From: Nitrospirota bacterium
GTDB lineage: Bacteria > Nitrospirota > Nitrospiria > SBBL01 > JAADHI01
Length of the DNA: 43,112 bases
Reading direction: 5' to 3'
NCBI GenBank assembly: GCA_029261195.1
Contig: JAJDBU010000001.1
Span: forward strand, 1-43,112
The translations under genes were made by a program, and so were the position numbers. This document shows, in pieces, positions 31,475-39,880 of this stretch; the first letter of the stretch is position 1; every line of letters starts with the position of its first letter. The notes under the pieces are model-generated. The model searched no databases. It was not told the DNA's origin and saw only the letters and a list, made by a program, of their open reading frames with translations.

Positions 31475-33214
31475 TTAATCCGTCTCCGTTTTATTCGATT
31501 TTGTCGGCCTGACCTTCAAACTGCGCAAGCGGTTCAAGGCAGCGGCCCATTCAAAGCGGCGAAAATAAGCCAGGTCTCCGAATTTTTCTTTTGTTAGTGC
31601 ATCAAGCCCCCGCGCCGCAATATCCTTCATGATGCAATCGGCGATTTCAGTCAGAGATGCCTTGTCCTTCATATATCGGTTTTTTGCGTACAGGAGGGCA
31701 TGGGCGATTGCGCGGGTCTGCGATTTTTCGACAAGTTGTTCGAGGGCGCTTAGATCAATCTTTTCATCTCCGAAGGCGATGGTATTGATGTCATGGGCTT
31801 TGAGGTAGACCTCTCGTTTCCGGCTGCTCGGATCCAAACTCTCAGAAATCGGCATTCGCTTTTGCTTCGTGCCGAAATTGCCACCCCCTTCCGGCCTGCG
31901 TTTACTCCGATATTGATCGGCAATCTCTCGCGCGGCCTGTGTTACGTCGCTCGGAATAAAGTGATCCATGGCAATCACCGTGTCTGCCGTATCGAAGTAG
32001 TCTCCGCTGCCGCCGATGACCAGTATCGTAGAAACACCGTGATCCTGATAAAGGGATCTCACCTTGTCGATGAAAGGGGTGATGGGTTCTTTGTCTTTTG
32101 AGATGAGTTCCTGCATTCGATGATCACGGATCATGAAGTTTGTTGCCGCTGTATCTTCGTCGATTAAAATTGCCGTTGCCCCAAGCTCCAAGGCCTCAAT
32201 GATGTTGGCCGCCTGCGAGGTGCTTCCGCTGGCATTCTCTGTTGAAAATACCCTTGTCGATCTATCTTGCGGCAGGTTGTTGATAAAGGGAGTGATATCG
32301 ACACCCGAGACAGCGCGCTGATCCTCTGCGCGAATTTTAACCGCATCGGGATCGGTGATAACAAACTCCCGACCATCGCCGGACATGTGATTGTAAACCC
32401 CACACTCGATGGCCCGTAACAGGGTCGATTTTCCGTGATAGCCCCCTCCGACGATGAGCGTTACGCCATGAGGAATCCCCATGCCGGTGATCGGGCCGTG
32501 ATTGGGTCGTTCAAAGGTGTGACGAAGTGAGGGGGGATGTCGAAAAGGGATGGCCTCCGATTTTAAGGGGTGTGGGTCGATGCCAGATTTTCTGGGCAGG
32601 ACGGCTCCGTCCGCAATAAAAGCGACTAAGTGGCGATCTCGAAGTTGAGAACGGATTGCTTCGGCATCATCGATCGTTTCGACGAATGATTGCACATCCG
32701 CTTGATTGAGCTCAGAAAATTTGAGTGTTTTTTCGACTATGGCGGGCAGTTTGTCATTGATAATCTGTGCTGCCTCATTACCCAGGATGCTCCGGCCACG
32801 AGCGGGAAGGCCGACAGAAAAACGGAGTTCAACTCGCTCGGCATTGATTGAAGCTGAAGTCCGCTCCAAAACTTCCTGTGCGGGCCGGTCAATTGCAATT
32901 AAGCCACTATTGCCTGTGCCGCTTCTTTTGGAAACGCGGCCTGCCTCCCGGTCGAACTGACGTGTCAGATAATCGGCAAGGGCGATGCGCCGTATGGCTG
33001 TCCTGAGTAAAAAGTCCGGGAAAAGGGCGATGGTTTGCGGCATTTCAATGCGGAGGCGACTCGGACTAGAAAAGGGGTCCCCCTGAACATAGTCGATCTT
33101 AAGGGTAAATTCCGAAAAAGCATATTGCCCCTTAATTGCCTTGTAGGCTTTGTAAGCTCGGCCTTCGAGCGCGCATAGGTCTTTCCGAAGGTCTTTGTCT
33201 GTTTGCATTTTCAC
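31475..33214 (-). CDS. Predicted ABC-class ATPase (COG3044-like)
   Basis: A 579-residue soluble ATPase of the poorly characterised 'predicted ABC-class ATPase' family. Walker A reads GGGYHGKST (about 257-265), a signature-like ASGSTSQAANI precedes Walker B AILIDEDTAATNF, and an IGGSGDYFD stretch follows. There are no membrane segments, so it is not a transporter. The function of the family is unknown. The start is a GTG that overlaps the GIY-YIG stop by four bases; an ATG two codons later with GGGA upstream is an alternative. The tight coupling links it to the defence-like genes, but its presence could be incidental housekeeping. Confidence 0.83.
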   Translation of the reverse strand: MKMQTDKDLRKDLCALEGRAYKAYKAIKGQYAFSEFTLKIDYVQGDPFSSPSRLRIEMPQTIALFPDFLLRTAIRRIALADYLTRQFDREAGRVSKRSGTGNSGLIAIDRPAQEVLERTSASINAERVELRFSVGLPARGRSILGNEAAQIINDKLPAIVEKTLKFSELNQADVQSFVETIDDAEAIRSQLRDRHLVAFIADGAVLPRKSGIDPHPLKSEAIPFRHPPSLRHTFERPNHGPITGMGIPHGVTLIVGGGYHGKSTLLRAIECGVYNHMSGDGREFVITDPDAVKIRAEDQRAVSGVDITPFINNLPQDRSTRVFSTENASGSTSQAANIIEALELGATAILIDEDTAATNFMIRDHRMQELISKDKEPITPFIDKVRSLYQDHGVSTILVIGGSGDYFDTADTVIAMDHFIPSDVTQAAREIADQYRSKRRPEGGGNFGTKQKRMPISESLDPSSRKREVYLKAHDINTIAFGDEKIDLSALEQLVEKSQTRAIAHALLYAKNRYMKDKASLTEIADCIMKDIAARGLDALTKEKFGDLAYFRRFEWAAALNRLRSLKVRPTKSNKTETD

Positions 33215-34413
33215 TTTCCCAAAATTTCCTGTCGCTGCTTGTCATAGCGATAATTTACAATCTCTCCATTGATCAGAAGCTCAATCGCTATTTCAATGAT
33301 ATGCAATGGCACAACGAACCATTCTCTTGGTGTATGCCGTTTTCCCGCACCATCAAAAACATCAAGATTTAAACATGATTCTGCGAAAAAGGTATGTAAA
33401 AGTCCTTCCAATTTGTGTGGATTTAGATTGTATGTCTGAAACTCAGTGACCCGCCTGACATCGGCCATCAAGTAGGTGGGGTCTTTCTCCGCATTTTGAA
33501 TACGTTCTTCGACAGCTTGACCGGAAAAACCGATTTTGTACAGATCTTTGATCTTCCTGATTTTGGGATCCTGGCTCAAAGAGCGCAGAACATAGATTGC
33601 GCCTGTTGCCTCATCTTCTTTTGTGATCTCCTCTGAATTTTTGTAAAGTTCCATTTGATTGGCATCCACGATTTGAGCACTGTACTCATCCTTCCAGAGT
33701 GCTGAAGCGAGGGAGCGTAACAGCATGTTGGATTCGGTGCCATTTTCGAAAATACAGTAAAGGCGCCTGTCTCGGTTGCCGAAGTTTTTCTTTTCCCATT
33801 TGCCGACATTCGCGACATAAACCATCATGCCTTGCAGAATAAAAAATGCATCTTTTGTAATTTGTCCTTCGCTGGTGAACGGTTTTATCGTTTTTGTTTT
33901 TGAAGCCAGTCTAACTTGATTCTGCTTAAATAGCGGCTCAAATTGTTCGAATGCTTCGCAGGGTTTTCGATTGGCAATATGCTCGGGTGTGTCTTTCGAT
34001 TTCGGAATATTTTTAAGGGTGAAAATATCGTTTGGATGAAATGCGTCGCGTCCGTCGTCTCCTAACAAACCCAGGGCATCTTCTTCCAGTACATCATCAA
34101 TCGTTTTAATCTCTTTGGGTGCAGGTATTTTCACATCAGCCAATAAATTAAAGACATCAATCTCAAACAATGCGGCAGCTTTCTCCGGACTCTTTTTTAG
34201 ACCTTGGAGGCGACTATAAAGTCGTCGTTCAGTGATATCGCGACTTGCGACAGGCTCACGCCCATGCTCTCGCATAAAAAGGTTGATCTCCTCAAAAGAA
34301 GCAATCAGCCGTTCGTCTGCGCTCAGCACTGATGATGCCTTTGGTTTTGTCTCCAGCAAACCTAAGGGGTCGGTTTTCAGAATGGCCGAAAGTTCTTTTT
34401 CAAAATCAATCAT
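33211..34413 (-). CDS. GIY-YIG (T5orf172-type) nuclease family protein
   Basis: A 400-residue protein with a C-terminal GIY-YIG domain (about 270-370). The GIY strand reads GAIYVLRS (271-278), the YIG strand LYKIGFSG (291-298), then catalytic-type Arg304 and Glu336 in KLEGLLHTFF, and REWF at 363-366. The N-terminal 80 residues hold an F-M-x-E-H-G-R-E-P segment (46-54) that recurs at the end of the neighbouring helicase. The motif L-x-x-D-x-L-G-L-L occurs twice (12-20 and 109-117). It probably cuts DNA for the adjacent helicase and methyltransferase, forming a restriction-like system. Start and stop overlap both neighbours by four bases. Confidence 0.82.
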   Translation of the reverse strand: MIDFEKELSAILKTDPLGLLETKPKASSVLSADERLIASFEEINLFMREHGREPVASRDITERRLYSRLQGLKKSPEKAAALFEIDVFNLLADVKIPAPKEIKTIDDVLEEDALGLLGDDGRDAFHPNDIFTLKNIPKSKDTPEHIANRKPCEAFEQFEPLFKQNQVRLASKTKTIKPFTSEGQITKDAFFILQGMMVYVANVGKWEKKNFGNRDRRLYCIFENGTESNMLLRSLASALWKDEYSAQIVDANQMELYKNSEEITKEDEATGAIYVLRSLSQDPKIRKIKDLYKIGFSGQAVEERIQNAEKDPTYLMADVRRVTEFQTYNLNPHKLEGLLHTFFAESCLNLDVFDGAGKRHTPREWFVVPLHIIEIAIELLINGEIVNYRYDKQRQEILGK

Positions 34414-36350
34414 TTTTGATTTCCGCTGGCCTGTTGCCGTCTCTTATTTCTGAGGTAGACCAGGGCCTCCGCCTGTCTTCTTTCCAAGGGCTCGGACGAC
34501 TGTAGCCGGGGTTCCCGTCCATGAATTTTCATAAAGGGTCCGATCTTGTCCCGATAAAGAATCACCGCTTCCTCGTCTGTCATTTTGATACGACCGGCAT
34601 CAATGGTGTCTTGAATCACCTTCAAAAGCTTTGCCGTGACTGATTTTGAAAGCACTTCAAAGGCCTTCTGAAAGGGATTGACGCGATCAATCAAATCAAT
34701 GTGAATGTCGTCAATGTTGACAAATTTCCCGGCCATGCGCACAAAGCGTTGGCCGCCTACTTCCTTAATTTCTCCGTTCTTGATGACCGAATCCACCACC
34801 ACATGCTGCCGAATTTCTTCGATTTCTTCGTCGCTGAGTTCAGGGTACTTGATCTGTATGACCTTGGGGATCATCACTTTATTGATCACTTCGGGGTCGA
34901 TAAATTCCCCCGGCAGGGCTTGAAGCATTTTGTGGTCTTGCAGGATGGCCGCCTTCAGGTCATTGAGATCGGATGCCACAATCTCCTTCACCCGTTGTGA
35001 ACTGGGCTCCTTGAAGCCGCGAATTTTAATCGTTCCCTCTTCATGTGCTTCATGATCGAAGTGCCGTGTTTTGAAGATGAAATTCGGGGCAAGGACCTGT
35101 TCCATCAACAGGGAGGCCGTAATGGCCTTGAGCATATTGTTGACAGAGAGTTTTACCTCGTCATTCGCCGCATCGGGTTGGGCAATCAGGTTGGTAAACT
35201 GGGCATGGCATTTATTCGGGCTGTCGCGGGTGGCTCGACCGATAATCTGAATAATCTCCGTTAATGAGCCGCGATACCCGACAGTAAGCGCATGCTCGCA
35301 AAACGGCCAGTCAAAACCCTCTTTTGCCATGCCCAGGGCAATGATCAGATCCATGTCATCGGCATGTTTCATGTGGCGCAGAGTGGCGACAATCTTATCC
35401 CGGTCTTTTTGGGTATCGTTCACCAAATCAGCCACTTTGAGGATTTTTCCGTCATGATGGCGCTTTAAAAAAAGCACGCCGGTTTCAGTATCCTGGTGCG
35501 TCACCGTTCCAATCATATCCAGGATGGTATCGACTTCTTTGTGTTTGTCCTTGGTGGATTCACCGGCGTTGACATTGGGGATATGCAGGATGGTTTTTTT
35601 GTCAGTATCCAGCACTTCATCAATGGCGCTTAAGTAGCGGCCTTGATAGAAGTGGTAGCCGATACCCAGGGTTTTTAAATGGGAATAGCCATTGAGCTGT
35701 TCGTAATAGTTGTAGGTGACTTTGGAAAATTTCGCTTCGTCTTCCGGCAATAACACGGGTACGCTATCTCCCCGAAAATAGGAACCCGTCATGGCGATAA
35801 TGTGTGCCGTGGTCTTTTTCATGATAGATCGCATGACTTCACCCAGGCGGTTTTCAGCATCGGCGGAAACATGATGAAACTCATCAATCGCCAGGAGGCA
35901 TTGATTGAAGACCGATTCTTCCACCGCATCGAAGGCGAAACGCAAGGTGGCGTGGGTGCAAATCAAAATCGTTGCGCTGGGGTCTCTGAGGAATTTTATA
36001 AACGTGGCAACCTTGCCGGCATCTCCACCCGGCGTACAAAGGTTGTATTCGGCCTTGAAATCCCAGTCGGCAAAAAATCCGTGGCGAGTCAGATTTGTGC
36101 AATCAAAAGACGCACCAATGGCGCGTTCAGGTACGGCCACGATGACTTTTTTTAGACCTTGATTGAAGAGTTTGTCCAGTCCTAAAAACATCAGGGCGCG
36201 GGATTTTCCCGAGGCGGGTGGGGCTTTCAGGAGTAGATATTGTACATTTCGTGATTCAAAGGCACGCGCCTGCATCTCGCGCATGCCCATGTGGTCGGTG
36301 GCGGCGCTTTGGCCGGTCTGAGCGTAGCAGACATCAACGAGGTTGGGCAT
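34410..36350 (-). CDS. SF2 DEAD/DEAH-type helicase with C-terminal HGREP module
   Basis: A 646-residue superfamily 2 helicase or translocase. Walker A is APPASGKS (43-50), motif II is DEFH (156-159), motif III lies in AMTGSYFRGD, and motif VI is QIIGRATRD (368-376). The C-terminal 45 residues contain F-M-x-I-H-G-R-E-P (606-614), a helicase-associated-like segment shared with the GIY-YIG protein. It resembles the Res subunits of restriction systems and likely drives DNA translocation for the nuclease. The stop overlaps the GIY-YIG start by four bases. The start is about 33 bases after the 59-residue ORF. Confidence 0.87.
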   Translation of the reverse strand: MPNLVDVCYAQTGQSAATDHMGMREMQARAFESRNVQYLLLKAPPASGKSRALMFLGLDKLFNQGLKKVIVAVPERAIGASFDCTNLTRHGFFADWDFKAEYNLCTPGGDAGKVATFIKFLRDPSATILICTHATLRFAFDAVEESVFNQCLLAIDEFHHVSADAENRLGEVMRSIMKKTTAHIIAMTGSYFRGDSVPVLLPEDEAKFSKVTYNYYEQLNGYSHLKTLGIGYHFYQGRYLSAIDEVLDTDKKTILHIPNVNAGESTKDKHKEVDTILDMIGTVTHQDTETGVLFLKRHHDGKILKVADLVNDTQKDRDKIVATLRHMKHADDMDLIIALGMAKEGFDWPFCEHALTVGYRGSLTEIIQIIGRATRDSPNKCHAQFTNLIAQPDAANDEVKLSVNNMLKAITASLLMEQVLAPNFIFKTRHFDHEAHEEGTIKIRGFKEPSSQRVKEIVASDLNDLKAAILQDHKMLQALPGEFIDPEVINKVMIPKVIQIKYPELSDEEIEEIRQHVVVDSVIKNGEIKEVGGQRFVRMAGKFVNIDDIHIDLIDRVNPFQKAFEVLSKSVTAKLLKVIQDTIDAGRIKMTDEEAVILYRDKIGPFMKIHGREPRLQSSEPLERRQAEALVYLRNKRRQQASGNQK

Positions 36351-36383
36351 TTATCGATTCTCTCTTTTCGGTCATCAGTGAGT

Positions 36384-36563
36384 TTAAGTATCCGGATATT
36401 CCTCCCGGATGATCCCATTTTCCATAATGACAACCGCAGTACCGGTCAAGCGTGCCGCTTCACGCGCTTTGATCGCTGCCCGCTTCATCGCAAGTTCTGC
36501 ATTGACCAAATCCGGGTCTCTTTGATGTTGCGGCTTACTTTGATCAGATTTATTTATACTCAT
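36384..36563 (-). CDS. Small protein (59 aa), candidate antitoxin of the zeta-like kinase
   Basis: A 59-residue ORF with ATG at 36563-36561 and TAA at 36386-36384. It overlaps the stop of the zeta-like kinase gene by four bases (ATGA), so translation is coupled. The sequence is basic and helical in the middle (LAMKRAAIKAREAARL), then TGTAVVIMENGIIREE near the end. Small proteins with a TGT-x-hydrophobic strand are common partners of zeta-toxin-like P-loop kinases in my recollection of such loci. I infer an antitoxin or a modulating partner; no experiment or family assignment supports it here. Confidence 0.65.
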   Translation of the reverse strand: MSINKSDQSKPQHQRDPDLVNAELAMKRAAIKAREAARLTGTAVVIMENGIIREEYPDT

Positions 36564-37090
36564 GATGTCATGCTCTCCTCAATAAATAGTGGCATTGACC
36601 CGGAATTGTCATAAACCGCCCATTCGTCAACAAGAGGTTTATATAAAGTTTCCAAGTTGTATAGGCCTACTTCGAAACGTCTTCTTATTACCTGTTCTAG
36701 GATATTGTGTCCACCCGACATGACTCTTTGGTGGACACGGGCAATCGCCAGTTCCGGTGAATTCAGGCGAAGAAAAAACAGCTTCACGCGGTACCCCACC
36801 TTCTGCCACTTGGGAATCATTCGGGCATAAGTGCGACCGCTCAAGGTGGTTTCAAAAGCAAAGTTCTCATTTTTATACGGATAGGCGTGAATCTCACGCA
36901 ACATCAAACGCCCTGCCTTAAATGCTGCACGCTCTGGTTCAAAGGGTGCGAGTCCGGCGGCGATCAAATCAGCATTGATAAAAACGGGACAGGCTGCTTC
37001 GTTGGGCAAAAACTCTCCGGCGAAGGTTGTTTTTCCTGCACCGTTAGGCCCTGCAATGATCATTATTTTTTTGTTGTCACCTGAGTTCAT
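36560..37090 (-). CDS. Zeta-toxin-like P-loop kinase
   Basis: A 176-residue P-loop protein of the zeta toxin/COG4185 type. Walker A is GPNGAGKTT (14-22), followed by FINADLIAAGL with the conserved Asp41, and the NFAFETTLSGRTY stretch typical of the family. Zeta toxins phosphorylate UDP-N-acetylglucosamine or related metabolites and poison growth; the substrate of this branch is unknown. It lies between the DNA methyltransferase gene and the helicase gene. Its stop overlaps the start of the small partner ORF, so the pair looks like a toxin-antitoxin module built into the operon. The start ATG at 37090 is 31 bases downstream of the methyltransferase stop. Confidence 0.82.
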   Translation of the reverse strand: MNSGDNKKIMIIAGPNGAGKTTFAGEFLPNEAACPVFINADLIAAGLAPFEPERAAFKAGRLMLREIHAYPYKNENFAFETTLSGRTYARMIPKWQKVGYRVKLFFLRLNSPELAIARVHQRVMSGGHNILEQVIRRRFEVGLYNLETLYKPLVDEWAVYDNSGSMPLFIEESMTS

Positions 37091-37120
37091 TTTTATTCAA
37101 ACCTAGCGTAGGTCATGCGG

Positions 37121-39769
37121 TCATTTTACCTCATTTTGAATCATCTCTTCATAAAGATTGAAGAGATATGCAAGGCGTTCTTCGTCATTGGAAAAGGGGC
37201 GGGGGCGATAGCAACGCTCCACGGCCACATCCAAAGCGTGATGGGCTTGGCGCAGGCCCTCGGGCATCTTGTCCGGATCGTAGCGTTGGGCCATGGTCAG
37301 TTCGGGGTGTTGTTCCCGTTCGTCCAGCACTTTGAAAACATGGTCTTCGAGGGTGGATTTTTGCGCCTCGGTGATTTCGGGGAAAGGGAAGGTGTTGTAG
37401 CAGAGTGACGAGGAGTAGCGATAATCGGTTTTCAGGCGGCCCGCCACGGTGCGTACCCATGTCATGTGCATTCGGGATGAGATGACGGCGAAGATGTAGG
37501 GGGGTGGGTCGTAGATGGCAAAATTTGGTGCAACAACAACGTCGTCGAAGTTCAGATAACCAAAGGGAATATACTTTCTTCGTTCTGAGGAGACTGATGG
37601 GATGAAAATCGATGGTTTTCCGTTGTATCGGATTTCTCCAAATTGATGAGCTACTCCAGATTTTTCTTGAGTAGCTTTTTTTCTACTAGACAATCGTGAA
37701 TTTTTTACTTTGTTTATTCGTAAAGCAATTTCAGGGACCTTCAGGGCCTCATTTAATTGGTCATTATTTATCCAAAGACGATATTTATTAGCACCATTCA
37801 GAAATTCGTATGCCCCAACAAGGTTCTTGATAAACCCAGATGCTTCCGAATTAGATGAGATTAGTACATCTTTCTCATGTTGAGATAACAATAGATTTCC
37901 TCCATCAACAGCACCATTTCCACGCAACATCAATGGGATAGACGAAAGAGGTGAAGATCTTTTTGATACACTCAAGTTCTTACCATTTGCTAAATAATAA
38001 TTGATATTTTTTACATAATGACTAATTGCTCCTCTAAAGAGCATTTTTGGTTTTGAAGATACATTTCTCAGTCCTACAACGATACAAGTTACTCCGGCAT
38101 TTCCTTTGGCGTTATTTGTCCATTTGAATGATTGGTGTGCAAAGCTAATCTCAAGTCCCAACTCAAAGAGATGTGGCCACACTATAGCGACTTGTTCTCC
38201 TTGGCAGATCGAATTGGTGGAAACAAAAGAAAACTGAGAATTTGAATTTTTAATAAATCTTGCAGCAAGAAAAAACCAACAGGCAATATAATCCAAGGTT
38301 TTATGTCTTTCGACATCTTTAAAGACTGCGGCCAAATCCGATTTTTGTTTTCTTGATTGCAGACTGTAACCCAAATACGGCGGATTCCCTAAAATATAAA
38401 TCTCAACACCTTCATCTTTCGGACACACCGTCTCCCAATTCCGTCGCGTTGCATTGTCACAGACAATATGCCCGCCATCCTGCAAGGGCAGCGTGGGTTT
38501 TGCTTCCCCGAAGACCTCCTTGAAAGCCAGGTTCATTTGATGCTCGGCCAGCCACAGGGAGAGTTTGGCGGTTTCATGGGCGAAGTCGTCCAATTCAATG
38601 CCGTAAAACTGGGTGAGTTGGATATGGCTTTGGAATCGAAACGAGCGTTGATCGCCATGCAAGCGTTTAAAAATTTCGATTTCCAACTTGCAAAGTAATT
38701 TGTAGGCGATAATCAAAAAGTTGCCTGAGCCACAGGCAGGGTCAAAAATACGCAGGAGGTAGAGTCGTGCCAACAGCTTCTTGAGCTTAAGCGCGTTGTC
38801 TCCCGCCTGCTCCAATTCGGCGTAAAGATCATTGAGAAACAGCGGTTCTATCACCTTCATGATGTTGACGACTGAGGTGTAGTGCATTCCCATGCTGCCG
38901 CGCTTGTCATGATGGACTACGGCCTGAATCATGGAACCGAAGATGTCGGGGTTGATCTCCTTCCAGTTTAAGGCCCCGCATTCCACAATGATTTTTCTGG
39001 ATTTAGCGCTGAATTTGGGGACGAGAGCGTCATCGGCAAACAAGCCGCCGTTGACGTAGGGGAAGGCTTGGAGAAATTGCGGATAGCTCGATCGCTCGCG
39101 CAAGTTGAGCACGGCAAAGAGTTTTTGCAAATAGGCTTGCAGATCGCTGCCATCCTGCGCCGTATGGGAGGCCACGGCATTCGTAAACTGATCCTCCGCA
39201 AAGATGCCCGTATCTTCGGCAAAAAAACAGAAGAGCAAGCGGGAGAGGAAAATGTTGAGTGAGTGCCTCGTCCCCTCATTGATCGCAGGGTTGTCTTCCA
39301 GAATGAGGTCGTAGAGCCGCCCCATGCGCTCTGCCGCCTTGATGTCCGCCGGGTTTTCGCTGGAAAGCTGTGATTTTTCCATCCCTGCCCAGGGCAGGAA
39401 GAAATCAAAATATTTCGCCAGGTCCCGAACCGGAATATCCAGGGTGTCTTGCGTCTTGGTATCCAGTGACAGCAGGGTTTTGAAATCGCTTACAATAATG
39501 AAACGGGGATGATGCTTGTTGATGACGAGGTCATTTTTCAGACGGTCAATGAGATGATGGAGATCGGAAGTGAATTCTTTTTTAAAAAAGAGCTTCTTTT
39601 TCCAGAGGATTTCGCCCGGCGCTTTCGAGAGATTATAATCCCCTTTTTGCAATCGGGTGATGGAGGCTTTCGGTTGCCCGTAGGCCAGCAAGAGATCGTA
39701 GATGAAGCTCTGCTCCTCAAGATTTGCAACAAGCGACTGGAGTTTGTTTTCGAGTTTTTCGATGTTCAT
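37121..39769 (-). CDS. Class I N6-adenine DNA methyltransferase (MmeI-like scaffold)
   Basis: An 882-residue DNA methyltransferase. An N-terminal MmeI-like region (1-330) includes the spacer signature FLSRLLFCFFAEDTGIF. The SAM-binding motif I is FDPACGSGNFL (about 341-351) and the catalytic motif IV is NPPY (about 461-464), typical of N6-adenine enzymes. The C-terminal half (about 560-860) looks like a target-recognition domain ending in DVAVERCYRPRPF. I do not see a convincing D-ExK nuclease site at the N-terminus, unlike true type IIL enzymes, so restriction probably depends on the neighbouring genes. It is the first gene of the long minus-strand operon and modifies host DNA if the locus is a restriction system. 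The ATG lacks a good ribosome site. Confidence 0.88.
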   Translation of the reverse strand: MNIEKLENKLQSLVANLEEQSFIYDLLLAYGQPKASITRLQKGDYNLSKAPGEILWKKKLFFKKEFTSDLHHLIDRLKNDLVINKHHPRFIIVSDFKTLLSLDTKTQDTLDIPVRDLAKYFDFFLPWAGMEKSQLSSENPADIKAAERMGRLYDLILEDNPAINEGTRHSLNIFLSRLLFCFFAEDTGIFAEDQFTNAVASHTAQDGSDLQAYLQKLFAVLNLRERSSYPQFLQAFPYVNGGLFADDALVPKFSAKSRKIIVECGALNWKEINPDIFGSMIQAVVHHDKRGSMGMHYTSVVNIMKVIEPLFLNDLYAELEQAGDNALKLKKLLARLYLLRIFDPACGSGNFLIIAYKLLCKLEIEIFKRLHGDQRSFRFQSHIQLTQFYGIELDDFAHETAKLSLWLAEHQMNLAFKEVFGEAKPTLPLQDGGHIVCDNATRRNWETVCPKDEGVEIYILGNPPYLGYSLQSRKQKSDLAAVFKDVERHKTLDYIACWFFLAARFIKNSNSQFSFVSTNSICQGEQVAIVWPHLFELGLEISFAHQSFKWTNNAKGNAGVTCIVVGLRNVSSKPKMLFRGAISHYVKNINYYLANGKNLSVSKRSSPLSSIPLMLRGNGAVDGGNLLLSQHEKDVLISSNSEASGFIKNLVGAYEFLNGANKYRLWINNDQLNEALKVPEIALRINKVKNSRLSSRKKATQEKSGVAHQFGEIRYNGKPSIFIPSVSSERRKYIPFGYLNFDDVVVAPNFAIYDPPPYIFAVISSRMHMTWVRTVAGRLKTDYRYSSSLCYNTFPFPEITEAQKSTLEDHVFKVLDEREQHPELTMAQRYDPDKMPEGLRQAHHALDVAVERCYRPRPFSNDEERLAYLFNLYEEMIQNEVK

Positions 39770-39776
39770 TACGCGA

Positions 39777-39805
39777 AGAATAAGGGAAAATCGAGAAATT
39801 CACAA
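39777..39805 (-). promoter_or_regulatory. Candidate promoter of the methyltransferase operon
   Basis: On the minus strand TTGTGA (39805-39800) and TATTCT (39782-39777) are separated by 17 bases. The -10 box ends only seven bases before the ATG, so the message could be leaderless, which would agree with the missing ribosome site. The boxes match consensus only moderately. Confidence 0.35.
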
Positions 39806-39822
39806 CGATCAAAAAATCAAAG

Positions 39823-39851
39823 CTTCCTTTATTTCCAGGCCTTGTTATAAT
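39823..39851 (+). promoter_or_regulatory. Extended -10 promoter of the carboxypeptidase gene
   Basis: TGTTATAAT (39843-39851) is a perfect -10 box with the TGn extension. The -35 position (39823-39828, CTTCCT) is poor, as extended -10 promoters allow. AAGGAG lies about eight bases before the ATG at 39881. The promoter diverges from the methyltransferase operon. Confidence 0.65.
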
Positions 39852-39880
39852 GTTCGCCAATACTAAACAAGGAGCATGAA

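Noticed and set aside
37121-39769. Self-contained type IIL (MmeI-like) restriction-modification enzyme
   Set aside because: The scaffold fits, but I could not find the D-ExK nuclease residues at the N-terminus, so I call it a methyltransferase only.
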